DNA of 64,000 bases from Saccharospirillum salsuginis (GTDB taxonomy: Bacteria; Pseudomonadota; Gammaproteobacteria; Pseudomonadales; Natronospirillaceae). The stretch lies in assembly GCF_014651855.1 (NCBI RefSeq), contig NZ_BMXR01000001.1, forward strand, positions 248,001 through 312,000, read 5' to 3'. The translations under genes were made by a program, and so were the position numbers. The notes below the pieces were generated by a model. The model saw nothing but the letters and a program-made list of their open reading frames with translations. It was not told the DNA's origin and searched no databases. Below, one piece after another: positions 1-9,278 of this stretch (positions within the stretch are counted from its first letter, which is position 1; every line of letters starts with the position of its first letter).

Positions 1-2521
1 CCTCGGATTCGTCTTCGCCTGTGACCTGATTCGCCAGATCGCTCATCTGGGACCCCTGCTCCAACATCGGTTCGGTCAGGGAGAGTTCCAGCGCAACCCG
101 ATCGAACAGGGAGGCCCACGGGGCCGATTCATGACCCAGCGCCTTGATGGTACGCACCGAATCGGTCAGATCGCGGAACGCGGGAACCCGCACGCTGCTC
201 AGGAATTGGGTCCAGGCGTCGGCATAGCGGGCAAAATACAATTGCCGCAAATCGGAGCGCAAGCGACGCTTCAGACGATCGTCCGGGCCGCTGTTTTCGG
301 ATTCGGTTTCCATGCCCAGCACCCAGTCACCGGTACTGGCGGTTTTTGCCAGGGTATCGATTTCCTCGGCGACGTAGGATTGCCAGGCATCACGGGTGTA
401 GATGCCGGGAACCTTTTCCTCGGCTCGCAAGGCACCGGACACGGCATCCGCGAGAATATCGCTGATGATGACATCGTCGAATCGTCCGTTGGCGGAAGCG
501 ACCAGTCGATTGTAGAGCATCTCGGCGTCGGCTTCGGTCGCGAGGTTGGACTGCGCCATCTCGACCACTTCGTTGCCCGCCAGCCAGGGGTTGGTATGGC
601 TCTCTTCGATATCCGCGAACACCTCGGTCAGATAAAAACGGACCATCTCCTGCATAACCGGCTGCTGTTGCTGATAACTGAGCAGCAGATCGGTCTCGGT
701 GTAGGTGTCGTACCAGAGTTTACTCAAGTACGTCTCCAGAAAGTCCTCGTCCTGACGTTCCCGATGGCTGGTCATCATCAGATAGGCACGCAACGCCTGG
801 TAGTAGTCCTGCTGACGGGCGATTCGCTCTTCTTCGGTCCACTCCGTCCAGGCGGTCCCGTACCGGTTCAATTCGGTCTGCAGGGACGGTACGACCCGAT
901 CGTGCAAGGTTCCGGTCACGGTATCGAGCAGCAGACGGTGCATGGGTTCGGCATGCGACTCGACCAGCGAATAGCGGCGCACCAGTTGTACCGGCGAATA
1001 GGTTTGCATGTCCTCGAGCTTTCTATAGTGCTCGTAGAGACCAACCAGAGCGTCCAGCCGTTCCTGTTCACCGACCTCGGAATCGTGGTAGCGATCCAGC
1101 AGCGTCTCCGCTTTTTTCTGGTAGTCGCTGATCAACAAGCGGTTGGCCGTGTAGGTGCTGAACAAACCGACACCGGTCACCGTCAGTAAACCGGCGATCA
1201 GTACAAAGGTGGTGGCTTTGCCCAAACGATCCCAGCGCTGGCGTTTGCGGTTGCCGCGCACGGCGTCCTTCAACGGAAAAATAACGTCGGTGAAGAGACG
1301 ATCGATGAAATAGCTCCGGGATTCTCCGGCGCGCTCTTTGGCTTGAGCCGTCACTCGGGCGAATATGCTCTTGAAGGCGTTGGATTTACGCTCGAGCGCG
1401 ACCCCTTCCTGCGTACTGGAGGTGAAATAAACCCCCGCGAACCAGGGGGATTCATGGTAGGGGTTATCCTTGAATAACAACGCCAGCAGATCCATCAGTT
1501 TTTCGACCGCACCGGCGAACTGGTTCGGGAATTGATAAATCTCAACCTTGTCCTCGGCGGCACCGGCCAGATTGATTTTCTGCGAACGCTGCTCCAGCAG
1601 GCGGTGGTAGAGCTGGTTCAAGCGTTCCTCGAGCACACCCAGCGCATTGGATGAACGGTCCTCGGTTTCGTCGAGCAGGTACACGCCCCAGGGTTGCTTG
1701 ACTTCCCCGTCGCCGAGATCGCCGAAGTAGGCCTCGAAACCTTTCAGCAGGTCGGACTTGGTGATCACAATGTAAATCGGAAAGGTAACGCCGAGTTCGG
1801 ATATCAACTCGTGCAACCGGTTCTTCAAATGCTTGGCGTGCTGTTCCAGGGTGTCCTTGTCGGAAGTCAGAATCTGGTCCAGTGGAAGCGCCAGCATCAG
1901 GCCATTGATGGGCATGCGCGACCGGTTCGCCTTAAGCACCCGCAGGAAGTTGAGCCAGTCATCGTTTTCATCGTCACTGGTGTAGCGACCGGCGGTGTCG
2001 ATCAGGATAGCCTGGTCGGAAAACCACCAGTCGCAGTCACGGGTACCGCCGATGCCCTGAACGTGAAAACGCTGGTCGTCCTTCAAGGGAAATTCCAGAC
2101 CGGAGCGGGAGAACAGCGTACTCTTCCCGGCGGCGGACGGACCGATGACCATGTACCAGGGTAAGGCGTAGAGCGCACTGTTGCCGCGATACCGGGTACC
2201 GAGATGGGAGGATTTCAACGCGGACAGGACGTCCGAGATCTTGTTCTGGATGCTGTCGGACGACTGGTCGTCGCCCATCTTGTCCAGTTGCTGTCGCAGA
2301 CGTTTACCGCGAACAGCGTTGTACAGAAAGCGCAGAACAAGAAACAGCAGAAAAACGCCGATGACCGCCGCCATCGCCATGAATTTCAATCGCTGGCTGT
2401 TCAGACCAACGTAGTGACCGAGATACCAGATCAACACCAGTACCGCGGCGATACCCGCCAGCCAACCGCTGGCCTTGGAGAGCAACAAGCCCTTCAGTTT
2501 CATCAGGATTGTATTACCCAT
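1..2521 (-). CDS. tssM: TssM (IcmF/VasK) type VI secretion inner-membrane protein, 3' end cut by window edge
   Basis: This frame stays open from the start codon at 2521 to the window edge, giving about 840 N-terminal residues of a family that is usually near 1150-1200. Two membrane segments lie near residues 18-35 and 45-65. A P-loop GPSAAGKST sits near residue 125, and a third membrane helix near 432-455 precedes the periplasmic part. TssM forms the trans-envelope complex with TssL and TssJ. The start overlaps the tssL stop by 8 nt (ATGGGTAA), which suggests translational coupling. The IcmF-type GTPase-like domain followed by a periplasmic region makes the family call secure. The C-terminus cannot be seen. 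Confidence 0.93.
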   Translation of the reverse strand, partial: MGNTILMKLKGLLLSKASGWLAGIAAVLVLIWYLGHYVGLNSQRLKFMAMAAVIGVFLLFLVLRFLYNAVRGKRLRQQLDKMGDDQSSDSIQNKISDVLSALKSSHLGTRYRGNSALYALPWYMVIGPSAAGKSTLFSRSGLEFPLKDDQRFHVQGIGGTRDCDWWFSDQAILIDTAGRYTSDDENDDWLNFLRVLKANRSRMPINGLMLALPLDQILTSDKDTLEQHAKHLKNRLHELISELGVTFPIYIVITKSDLLKGFEAYFGDLGDGEVKQPWGVYLLDETEDRSSNALGVLEERLNQLYHRLLEQRSQKINLAGAAEDKVEIYQFPNQFAGAVEKLMDLLALLFKDNPYHESPWFAGVYFTSSTQEGVALERKSNAFKSIFARVTAQAKERAGESRSYFIDRLFTDVIFPLKDAVRGNRKRQRWDRLGKATTFVLIAGLLTVTGVGLFSTYTANRLLISDYQKKAETLLDRYHDSEVGEQERLDALVGLYEHYRKLEDMQTYSPVQLVRRYSLVESHAEPMHRLLLDTVTGTLHDRVVPSLQTELNRYGTAWTEWTEEERIARQQDYYQALRAYLMMTSHRERQDEDFLETYLSKLWYDTYTETDLLLSYQQQQPVMQEMVRFYLTEVFADIEESHTNPWLAGNEVVEMAQSNLATEADAEMLYNRLVASANGRFDDVIISDILADAVSGALRAEEKVPGIYTRDAWQSYVAEEIDTLAKTASTGDWVLGMETESENSGPDDRLKRRLRSDLRQLYFARYADAWTQFLSSVRVPAFRDLTDSVRTIKALGHESAPWASLFDRVALELSLTEPMLEQGSQMSDLANQVTGEDESE

Positions 2522-3251
2522 CGGTCGCTTCCCTATTGACCTGGCTCGTCGCCATTTCCCGTTCGATTAAATGTTCGGCGCTTTCTTCGAGCGAAGTCCG
2601 CATCATCGCGCCATAGGCCAGAAAGAGACTCATCAGGGCGGCGGCACCGATTGAAGCCATCACCCAGTACGGCTGATTGCCACCTATGCGATACACCAGC
2701 CGGCTTTCCGGTACGGCCTGGTCCGCCAGATCACGGGGGACCGGACCGTTCAGATCCTCAAGCTCGGCTCGCAAGTTGGCGATCAGCGCCTGCAGGGGTT
2801 CGTAGCCGCGAATGCGATAGCACCCCTGATACCCGAATTGCAGACAGCTGAAATACAATTCGACCACCAACCGTTGGTTGGCCAAATCCTGGCGAAGCTC
2901 TTCCAGGCGATCAAAAAAAGCCTCCCCGGCATTGCTTTCACCGAAAAACTCCACGCACAACGGCTTGACCATCCAGTCGAACTTGTGGGGCCAGCGGGAG
3001 GACATCACCATCTCATCCACATAAGCCGCCATACCGAACCGCACATCGCGGGTCATGGCACTCGGCCATTGTTTTTCGAACGCCCGACGCTCAAGCTCCA
3101 GAAAGGCCTGTTCGAGATCCTTGCGCAACTCCGCCGGGACGGACTCGGCCTGGTCCGGATTCCGCAGGGGTTCGACCAGATTGAAAATGGGGGCACAGCC
3201 TTCCACCAGGGTGGCGTCCAATTCGCTGTATTCCGCGTGCATGGTGGTCAT
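2514..3251 (-). CDS. tssL: TssL (DotU/IcmH) type VI secretion protein
   Basis: This 245-residue protein has the DotU/TssL layout: a cytoplasmic helical domain with the family-like stretch NLVEPLRNP near residue 25 and the segment AAYVDEMVMSS near residue 75. A single C-terminal membrane helix (about residues 195-218, YWVMASIGAAALMSLFLAY) follows. No OmpA-like peptidoglycan-binding domain is attached, so this is the short form. TssL pairs with TssM in the inner membrane and links it to the baseplate through TssK. Its start overlaps the tssK stop as ATGA, and its stop overlaps tssM, so the three are one translationally coupled operon. Confidence 0.93.
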   Translation of the reverse strand: MTTMHAEYSELDATLVEGCAPIFNLVEPLRNPDQAESVPAELRKDLEQAFLELERRAFEKQWPSAMTRDVRFGMAAYVDEMVMSSRWPHKFDWMVKPLCVEFFGESNAGEAFFDRLEELRQDLANQRLVVELYFSCLQFGYQGCYRIRGYEPLQALIANLRAELEDLNGPVPRDLADQAVPESRLVYRIGGNQPYWVMASIGAAALMSLFLAYGAMMRTSLEESAEHLIEREMATSQVNREATDG

Positions 3252-4582
3252 TCCTCAATCACCAACAACTCGATATCGGCCGAGACGAAGTCACCGAGAC
3301 TGAAGGCCGAGAACTGACCTTCACGACGAACATCGAGCCAGGCGTCGCTGTTCTTGTCCAACTTGAAGTACTCGTACCCGGACTTGATCCGGACTTTCTG
3401 CGGAACCCGCTGGGTATGCACCAACGGGAGGCCCGGCAAGGCGCTGGCGATCATGGTTTCGATCCGGCTGGGAGCGCCGACCTTGAAATAATTGGGGAAT
3501 CGGGTGAACCAGGAGGGATCCGCACTGTCGTGACTGACCGCCAGGAAGAACGTGCACCGATCCATCGCCGCTTCACTGAGCTTGCTGGATTCATAACGCC
3601 CGGGCGCGGCCTCGTTGAGTGTAATACCGGAGTCGGGTCGCTTGCGCTGGGCACCCAGTATCTCGCGGAACGAATCGAACAGGGTGATGAACGACGCCCC
3701 GGGCTCCTCGTGGCGATACTGCCCGTTGAACGGCACACTTTCCGGAGCCAGGTGCAAGGCCAACCGATCGTGGTAGCGCGTCAGCAGGCTGAACAGATCG
3801 AACGGCGACTGCCGGGTGTGGGATTCCATCAACCTGAGTTCGCTCAAGGCTTCGGTCAATTCGGCTTGCAACAGGAAGTCCGCCATTTCACCGGCGGTCA
3901 TATTGTGCAGGTCACCCAGCTTGATGCGTTGATCCTGCAGGGTCCGAAACCGGGACTGGAGAATATCGATCAGATTGGTGATCAACTGACCCAGCTTAGG
4001 CACCGCGTCCAGAGTCAACATGGGCGGCAGATACTCTTCATCCAGTACGTACTCGGCATCGTGCTTGTGCACCAGCCGGACGAGATTCAGGGACAACAGG
4101 CTTTCCTGCACACTGTCGACGGTTTGCAGCCTGAGGTTGGGCTTGCCCAGCGGCACTTCACGGAGCCGACCGACATCGTAAACGTCCTCGACCTCCGAAT
4201 ACTCGACCTGCCAACCCGCCGATCGCCCGGAACTGGTATAACCGGTGATGTTGTCGGCCAGTTCGCTGTTGGGCACCACCAGGGCGATGGTGAGTCGTTC
4301 GGCGGGGTATTGGGAAAGTTCCAGCTCAAGACGCCCGTCGTGCTCGCGGTGATAGTCGATTATGCGGCCATCCGGCAGAATGCCCTGACAGGCGATCACA
4401 TCGAGCCGACCATTCAACAGCGCCGACTCGTCCAGGACCAATTTACTGACACCCCAGTCATACGTCTCAAAGATACGTGACCGAAGCGCCTGTGTGCGGG
4501 AATGGTATTGATCCCAAGCCTGAAAGTGCTGTTGACCCAAAAAAACACCTTCGGCCCAGATGACCTTTCTTAATCCTTTCAT
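3248..4582 (-). CDS. tssK: TssK (VasE/ImpJ) type VI secretion baseplate protein
   Basis: The protein has 444 residues, the normal TssK length, and opens with the family-typical VIWAEGVFLGQQHFQAWD, in which the WxEGxFLxxQHFQ pattern is diagnostic. TssK is a cytoplasmic baseplate adaptor that connects the sheath and baseplate to the TssL/TssM membrane complex. The start is preceded by AGGGAAC about 8 nt upstream. It ends inside the tssL start (ATGA overlap). A 122-nt gap separates it from tssJ upstream. No frameshift or missing segment is evident. Confidence 0.95.
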   Translation of the reverse strand: MKGLRKVIWAEGVFLGQQHFQAWDQYHSRTQALRSRIFETYDWGVSKLVLDESALLNGRLDVIACQGILPDGRIIDYHREHDGRLELELSQYPAERLTIALVVPNSELADNITGYTSSGRSAGWQVEYSEVEDVYDVGRLREVPLGKPNLRLQTVDSVQESLLSLNLVRLVHKHDAEYVLDEEYLPPMLTLDAVPKLGQLITNLIDILQSRFRTLQDQRIKLGDLHNMTAGEMADFLLQAELTEALSELRLMESHTRQSPFDLFSLLTRYHDRLALHLAPESVPFNGQYRHEEPGASFITLFDSFREILGAQRKRPDSGITLNEAAPGRYESSKLSEAAMDRCTFFLAVSHDSADPSWFTRFPNYFKVGAPSRIETMIASALPGLPLVHTQRVPQKVRIKSGYEYFKLDKNSDAWLDVRREGQFSAFSLGDFVSADIELLVIEE

Positions 4583-4704
4583 ACGGTTCCCTGATGCAAC
4601 CTGGTCGGGCGGCTGGCGCCACCGGACATTTCAATGGATTGTTGAACATATTTGGCCCGCCGCACCGAACGTGGCACGACAAAGCCGAAAAACGAGTTTA
4701 ATTG

Positions 4705-5163
4705 TTAGCGATATTGCAGATCGATGTCCGACCCGGACACGGTCAACGACATTTGAGTGGAAGCCGGGATGAGACCGTGATTGATCTTGCGATAGGCTTT
4801 CCAGTTGCCTTCATGCGAGCGAAAGAATGCGACGATGCCGGCGTAGCGGGCGCCCTCTTCCTTTTCGACCTCGATTGTTTTGCTTAATGAAGGCTCGATG
4901 GTGAACTCATGGACCGAAACGAGGGACGAGGCCAGTATCTGGGTGTCCGCCTTCCACAAATCTTCGTAAGCCGACTGCTCGAACAAATCCGTATCGCTGA
5001 GCTGGTAGACCCGCAGCAGAACAGCGTAGGTATTGCCGTTTTCGTCGGCATTGAGCGTATCGGATGCCTGAACACGAAAGTTCAGTTGGGGAGTGGAGCA
5101 CGCGCCCAAAAGCACGGCGCACAGCAGAGTGAGACCAATCTTCAATTGCTTTTTGATGAGCAT
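4705..5163 (-). CDS. tssJ: TssJ (VasD/Lip) type VI secretion outer-membrane lipoprotein
   Basis: This 152-residue protein begins with a lipoprotein signal peptide ending in the lipobox LGAC (Cys22), followed by a small beta-rich domain. That layout and length match TssJ, the outer-membrane lipoprotein that contacts the periplasmic part of TssM. A clear AAGGAGAG ribosome site lies 5 nt before the ATG. It is the first gene of the visible tssJ-K-L-M run, an order commonly seen in T6SS clusters. Sheath, Hcp, VgrG and ClpV genes are not in this window and would be expected beyond the left edge or elsewhere. Confidence 0.9.
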   Translation of the reverse strand: MLIKKQLKIGLTLLCAVLLGACSTPQLNFRVQASDTLNADENGNTYAVLLRVYQLSDTDLFEQSAYEDLWKADTQILASSLVSVHEFTIEPSLSKTIEVEKEEGARYAGIVAFFRSHEGNWKAYRKINHGLIPASTQMSLTVSGSDIDLQYR

Positions 5164-5517
5164 CCTGGCTCTCCTTGAATCTGATTGTCCATTCTGTCCA
5201 TTTCAACAGAGGGTGCGTAACCTACCACAGCGTCACGTCGAATTGTGTGAGCTGCTTCATAAAAATCATTCGGTCGCCGCGGAGAATTGCTCGCGCATAA
5301 CGCCTGCTGAGCAAAAATTAACCGCGCCGTTTTCTCTCTTTTTTTAGCAATACCATCGATAATTGGCGAAGACAACACTTCCATGATTTCTTTATTTTTT
5401 GTGATCGAAGTCCGTTTTTTGCTCTTGCGCGGCCACGGACCACAATGGCATCCTCCATCGCCGGTTCGCATGCGAATGCACACTTTTCGCCCAAGGAACA
5501 CCGCACAAGGATGCACC
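5164..5517. other. Divergent intergenic region between tssJ and an outer-membrane protein gene
   Basis: These 354 bases separate two divergent genes and should hold both promoters. I see no convincing gene. A perfect 12-bp palindrome TTCGCATGCGAA lies at 5465-5476, about 40 nt before the rightward start codon, and could be an operator. The stretch 5320-5400 is AT-rich compared with its surroundings. I could not find a sigma-54 type motif reading toward tssJ. Confidence 0.4.
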
Positions 5518-6099
5518 ATGATACCCAGAATGATTACAGTACTGGGCCTGATGGTCGCCACTGCCCCCGCCTGGGCTGTGGAATGGCAACAGGCACGCTT
5601 CTCCATCGGCACCGGCCCTCTGTTCGCTTCATTGCAATCGCAGGATGACTACCCTTCCGCACCCGGTCTGGGTATTCAGGGGGATTATCAGGTACCCGTA
5701 TTCGTCGAGGGCCATACCCGTGCCTATGTGCGGGGTGCGCTGAACTGGGCGCAACACAAGCCCGATATCGAAGACGACCAGCACGGCACCACCGCCTACG
5801 GTTTAACCGCCACGGCCGGCTTGCTGCATGACCTGAAATTGGGCAATCGCCTGATCTGGATCGGCGGCGGCGCCGGCCTCGGCTCGCTGTCCCAGGTAAA
5901 CCACTACTCCTGGCACCAGGACGGCAACAGCTGGACCCAGACCGAGTACGAAACCCGTCACGACCCGACCGTCGTGCTTGAAGGTTCACTGCAGATTCCC
6001 ATTCAGGAACGCCTGTTTATCGACCTCAGTGTTGACTGGCCGGTTATAAAACCCGCGCTGCTGACAACCCGACTGAGCGTCAATTTCAAACTGAACTGA
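5518..6099 (+). CDS. Predicted outer-membrane beta-barrel protein, unknown function
   Basis: I place the start at 5518 because AAGGA lies 6-7 nt upstream and the protein then opens with a good signal peptide (MIPRMITVLGLMVATAPAWA, cleavage after residue 20). An upstream in-frame ATG at 5383 would bury that signal. The mature part, about 173 residues, alternates polar and hydrophobic residues and ends in a strand-like segment (TTRLSVNFKLN), as expected for a small outer-membrane barrel. I recognise no specific family. It is followed 99 nt later by a large lipoprotein on the same strand, so the two may be co-transcribed envelope proteins. Confidence 0.6.
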   Translation: MIPRMITVLGLMVATAPAWAVEWQQARFSIGTGPLFASLQSQDDYPSAPGLGIQGDYQVPVFVEGHTRAYVRGALNWAQHKPDIEDDQHGTTAYGLTATAGLLHDLKLGNRLIWIGGGAGLGSLSQVNHYSWHQDGNSWTQTEYETRHDPTVVLEGSLQIPIQERLFIDLSVDWPVIKPALLTTRLSVNFKLN

Positions 6100-6198
6100 G
6101 ATCGGTCCGACCCCGCGTTGGATCGCACTCCGGTTCGCCCCTGTAACGGAACCGAGGGGGGCTGACCCAGTGTCACGACCCCTCCAAAAGGATGAACG

Positions 6199-8094
6199 AT
6201 GAGACGGACAATTCCTTTCTTCCTCTCCGGTGCGGTCGTGGGACTGGCCGGTTGTGTCGCCGACATTCCCGAACTGCCCGACGAATACCAGAACAAGGCG
6301 CCTGTTATCGAAGGCGCGTCCAGTCAGGATCTGACCGAGGGCAGCGTCAATCGCATCGAAGTGACGGTATCCGATGACCGGGACAGCGCGAGTGATCTGA
6401 CCATTCAGTGGGACATCAGCCAACAGGCCGCCAGCGCTCTCGGCATCACCCCCGACGGTACGGCCGTGGACGTTGAGGTGCCCTGGCAGTCTTCCGGACA
6501 GCAAACCGCCCGCCTGACCATCACTGTGACCGACAGCGACGGCGAAACCACCAGTGCGGACATCGACTTGACGATCCGCAAACAAACTTTTCTGGTGGCC
6601 CAGGCCGAGAAGGAACAGAGCGACAAGGGCGACCTGTACAAGGTCGGCTACCCCGCGACCGATCCGTTGCATCTGAACGATGCGATCGGGCTGCAGGAAA
6701 CCCTGGAACAACCGAGCCTGTCACCGAACGGGCAATACCTGGCGTTCATCCGGAATCACTCGGTCGATGGCGAACAACTGGTCATGATGGAATCCAACGG
6801 TTCCGACGAGGTGCCGGTCGAACTTCCCGAGGAAGTCGGCAGTAACATTGTCGAGTTGTTCTGGAGCGCCGGCAGCCGTTGGTTGGCTGTGGTCACGCAA
6901 ACGGATGCCACCGAACCCGTACAGCACCTGGTACTGGTCGATTCCGAAGCCACGGCCACAGCGGTGACCACCGATCCCGGCCTGAATTCCGCCACCGCGT
7001 TTCGGTTTTCCGACGACGAAAACCATCTGGCCTGGGTGAACGAGACCGGGGAATTGATTTGGTACAACATCGCCGAGGCTACGCCAACCACCCTCTATGC
7101 CGCCGATGAAACCGGATTCGCGGCCGGTGTCGACTACCGCTGGCACCCCAGTGACAGTCGGTTGGCCTACACCGCCATTCGAGGGGCGGCCGGTTCGGAA
7201 CACCTCTATCTGGCCTCCCCGGACACACTGACTGAACCCGCGGTGGCATTATCGGAACCCTACGGTTCACACGTACACGCCCTGAATGCCATGGCGTGGT
7301 CCCCCAAAGGCAACTACCTCAGTTTCACCGGTGATCTGTTGGTCGATGAACAGTTCGATCTGTTTGTCGTCGACTGGGTGGCCAAGCAGGAAGATGAAAC
7401 GGCCGAGGCTCAAACCCGGATCAACAGCGGCTTGGTGACCGAAGGCGACGTCGCGGCTTACCGCTGGAGTCCGGACGAGGGTCGGGTAGCGTACCGGGCC
7501 GACCAGATTACCGACGGCGATGTTCAGCTGTTCTCCTCCACGGTTTCCGGCGGCTCCAACCGTCAGTTGACCGAGTTTGGTGAGCAAAGCCATACCCTGT
7601 TCTGGGATTGGGTGTCGCCGGAGTCGATCGTGGTCGCCGTCAGCGCGCCCAATCCGTCCGTCACCTCGCCCAGCCATCAGGTCAGCGTGTACAACGTCAT
7701 ACCCGACAAAGAGAAAGACCTCTCATTGCTGACGGCGGACATCTATCACCACGATGAACGCGAGAAGGTCGAAGACATCCGTCTGTCGCCGGACCGGAGC
7801 AAGCTCGCCTTGCAGTCTCTGGTCATCAGCTCTCAACAGGTACAGGCGCATGTGCTGGACTTTCAAACCCAGGAGCTGAAACAGGTCACGGACCTGAATA
7901 CCCAGGAATCCGACCACGACTACCTCTGGTCTCCGAACAGCGACGGCCTGTTGTATCTCACCCTGAACGGTAGCGGTGAAGGTATGCGGTTGATCTACCA
8001 ACCGCTGGAGACTTTGCCGGAAACGGAATCCCAGTCGTTACTGGGGGAAATGGCGCCCAACGGTCGCATCCTGGACTATCAGGTCGCACAGTAA
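6199..8094 (+). CDS. Large lipoprotein with Ig-like domain and TolB/WD40-like beta-propeller repeats
   Basis: This 631-residue protein has a lipoprotein signal peptide with the lipobox LAGC (Cys19) and an AAAGGA ribosome site. Residues about 30-135 resemble a cadherin or Ig-like beta domain (acidic, with the segments VTVSDDRDSASD and TVTDSDGET). From about residue 165 onward there are repeated blades typical of TolB/PD40 propellers, for example SPNGQYLAF, WSPKGNYLSF, WSPDEGRVAY, LSPDRSKLAL and WSPNSDGLLY. It is probably anchored in the outer or inner membrane facing the periplasm. The function is unknown; a protein-protein or glycan-binding scaffold is plausible. The overall composition is acidic, which fits a halophilic or marine host. 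Confidence 0.72.
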   Translation: MRRTIPFFLSGAVVGLAGCVADIPELPDEYQNKAPVIEGASSQDLTEGSVNRIEVTVSDDRDSASDLTIQWDISQQAASALGITPDGTAVDVEVPWQSSGQQTARLTITVTDSDGETTSADIDLTIRKQTFLVAQAEKEQSDKGDLYKVGYPATDPLHLNDAIGLQETLEQPSLSPNGQYLAFIRNHSVDGEQLVMMESNGSDEVPVELPEEVGSNIVELFWSAGSRWLAVVTQTDATEPVQHLVLVDSEATATAVTTDPGLNSATAFRFSDDENHLAWVNETGELIWYNIAEATPTTLYAADETGFAAGVDYRWHPSDSRLAYTAIRGAAGSEHLYLASPDTLTEPAVALSEPYGSHVHALNAMAWSPKGNYLSFTGDLLVDEQFDLFVVDWVAKQEDETAEAQTRINSGLVTEGDVAAYRWSPDEGRVAYRADQITDGDVQLFSSTVSGGSNRQLTEFGEQSHTLFWDWVSPESIVVAVSAPNPSVTSPSHQVSVYNVIPDKEKDLSLLTADIYHHDEREKVEDIRLSPDRSKLALQSLVISSQQVQAHVLDFQTQELKQVTDLNTQESDHDYLWSPNSDGLLYLTLNGSGEGMRLIYQPLETLPETESQSLLGEMAPNGRILDYQVAQ

Positions 8095-8108
8095 CCAACA
8101 ATCAGCCT

Positions 8109-9278
8109 CTACAGCAGGATACGCTCTCGCTGGTAGAGGCCGATGGTCGCCCCCAACAGGATGACGGCGGCCAGGACACTACCCGCAGTAGTCAGCAGAA
8201 AATGCGTAACGGGAATGGCCTGCGATGCCACGGCCATTTCCATGATCTTGAACTGGCTGATGATCGGGATCAGCAACGTCACGGTCTGTGTGGGCACGTT
8301 CATGAACTGCAACAGAAAGAACGGTACCAAGGGCACCATCATGGCCAGGCTCAAATGGGTCTGAGCCTCCTTGGTGTTGCGGGCAAACGCGGCCACTGTT
8401 AACAAAAACGCCGTGATGAGCAGCGCCAGCGGCACACCCAGGACAAAGGCCACCAGGAAAGTGTGCGGGCCAAAATCAATGCCACTGCCGAGGAGATCGG
8501 CCGGCAGGAAGCTGAACAACGCATAGGACGTGATCAGCGGCAACACCATGGACAGGATGACGAAGAAAAACACGGCGGCGTATTTCCCGAGCACCGGACT
8601 GATCCGGCTCATGGGCAGGCTCAACAACGGCTCCAGGGATTGACGCTCACGTTCACCCGCCGTGGTATCGACGGCCAGGTAGAATCCTCCCATCATCATC
8701 GAATACAGCAACAGAAACGGCACGATATAGGCGATGAAGGGAACCTCGAGCCCCTCGCCGGACAGATCGTTCTCCACCACGTTCAACGGCTCGAAAATAC
8801 GCGGATCGATGCCACGTGCCTGAAACCTCAGCTGCCGAAGGGTGCGATCGTATCGATCCAATATCGCAGTTAATTGACGTTTGAGTTTCCTGGAGTCCTC
8901 GTCGGATTCGTCGTAGTGAATCAGGACGTCGGCCGGCTGAGCAGCCCGAAACCGGTCATCGAATACCGTCGGTATTTCCAGTACAGCGTCGATCCGTCCC
9001 GCTTCAATCTCTTGCTGAAAATCGTCCGGCGCTTCCTGCGCATCCAGATTGTTGGCCTTGAGAAACTGCATCAAATGCGCCGCGCGCTCGACGCCGACGA
9101 CGGCAATGGTCTTGGGCTCTTCGAAATCGATGCTGTTGCGGTGCATGCCGAGCAGCAGCGGACCGATCATCAGCAAAGGCATCAACACCGGTCCGTACAG
9201 TACGGCAAAGAACAGCGAGCGTTTGTCGCGCACATTGTCCCGAACTTCCTTTTTGAATATCGTCCATATCGGATTCAT
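8109..9278 (-). CDS. ABC-2 type transporter permease (NatB-like)
   Basis: The protein has 389 residues. It opens with a membrane helix after FKKEVRDNVRDKRSLFF, has a large extracytoplasmic domain (about residues 45-180), and then five or more membrane helices in the C-terminal half. This is the ABC-2/NatB permease layout of exporters. It starts by ATGA overlap with the ATPase gene upstream, so the pair forms a NatAB-type exporter whose substrate is unknown. NatB was first described for sodium export, but many homologues have other substrates. The three-gene unit hydrolase-ATPase-permease is translationally chained. Confidence 0.85.
   Translation of the reverse strand: MNPIWTIFKKEVRDNVRDKRSLFFAVLYGPVLMPLLMIGPLLLGMHRNSIDFEEPKTIAVVGVERAAHLMQFLKANNLDAQEAPDDFQQEIEAGRIDAVLEIPTVFDDRFRAAQPADVLIHYDESDEDSRKLKRQLTAILDRYDRTLRQLRFQARGIDPRIFEPLNVVENDLSGEGLEVPFIAYIVPFLLLYSMMMGGFYLAVDTTAGERERQSLEPLLSLPMSRISPVLGKYAAVFFFVILSMVLPLITSYALFSFLPADLLGSGIDFGPHTFLVAFVLGVPLALLITAFLLTVAAFARNTKEAQTHLSLAMMVPLVPFFLLQFMNVPTQTVTLLIPIISQFKIMEMAVASQAIPVTHFLLTTAGSVLAAVILLGATIGLYQRERILL

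Noticed and set aside
131..1189. Long plus-strand open frame opposite tssM
   Set aside because: It has no recognisable domains and lies antisense to a clear TssM reading frame. Many similar antisense frames occur opposite GC-rich genes here.
4660..4690. Sigma-54 type promoter (TGGCACG) between tssJ and tssK
   Set aside because: The match to the -24 part lacks the TTGC -12 part and is on the strand opposite to the tss genes.
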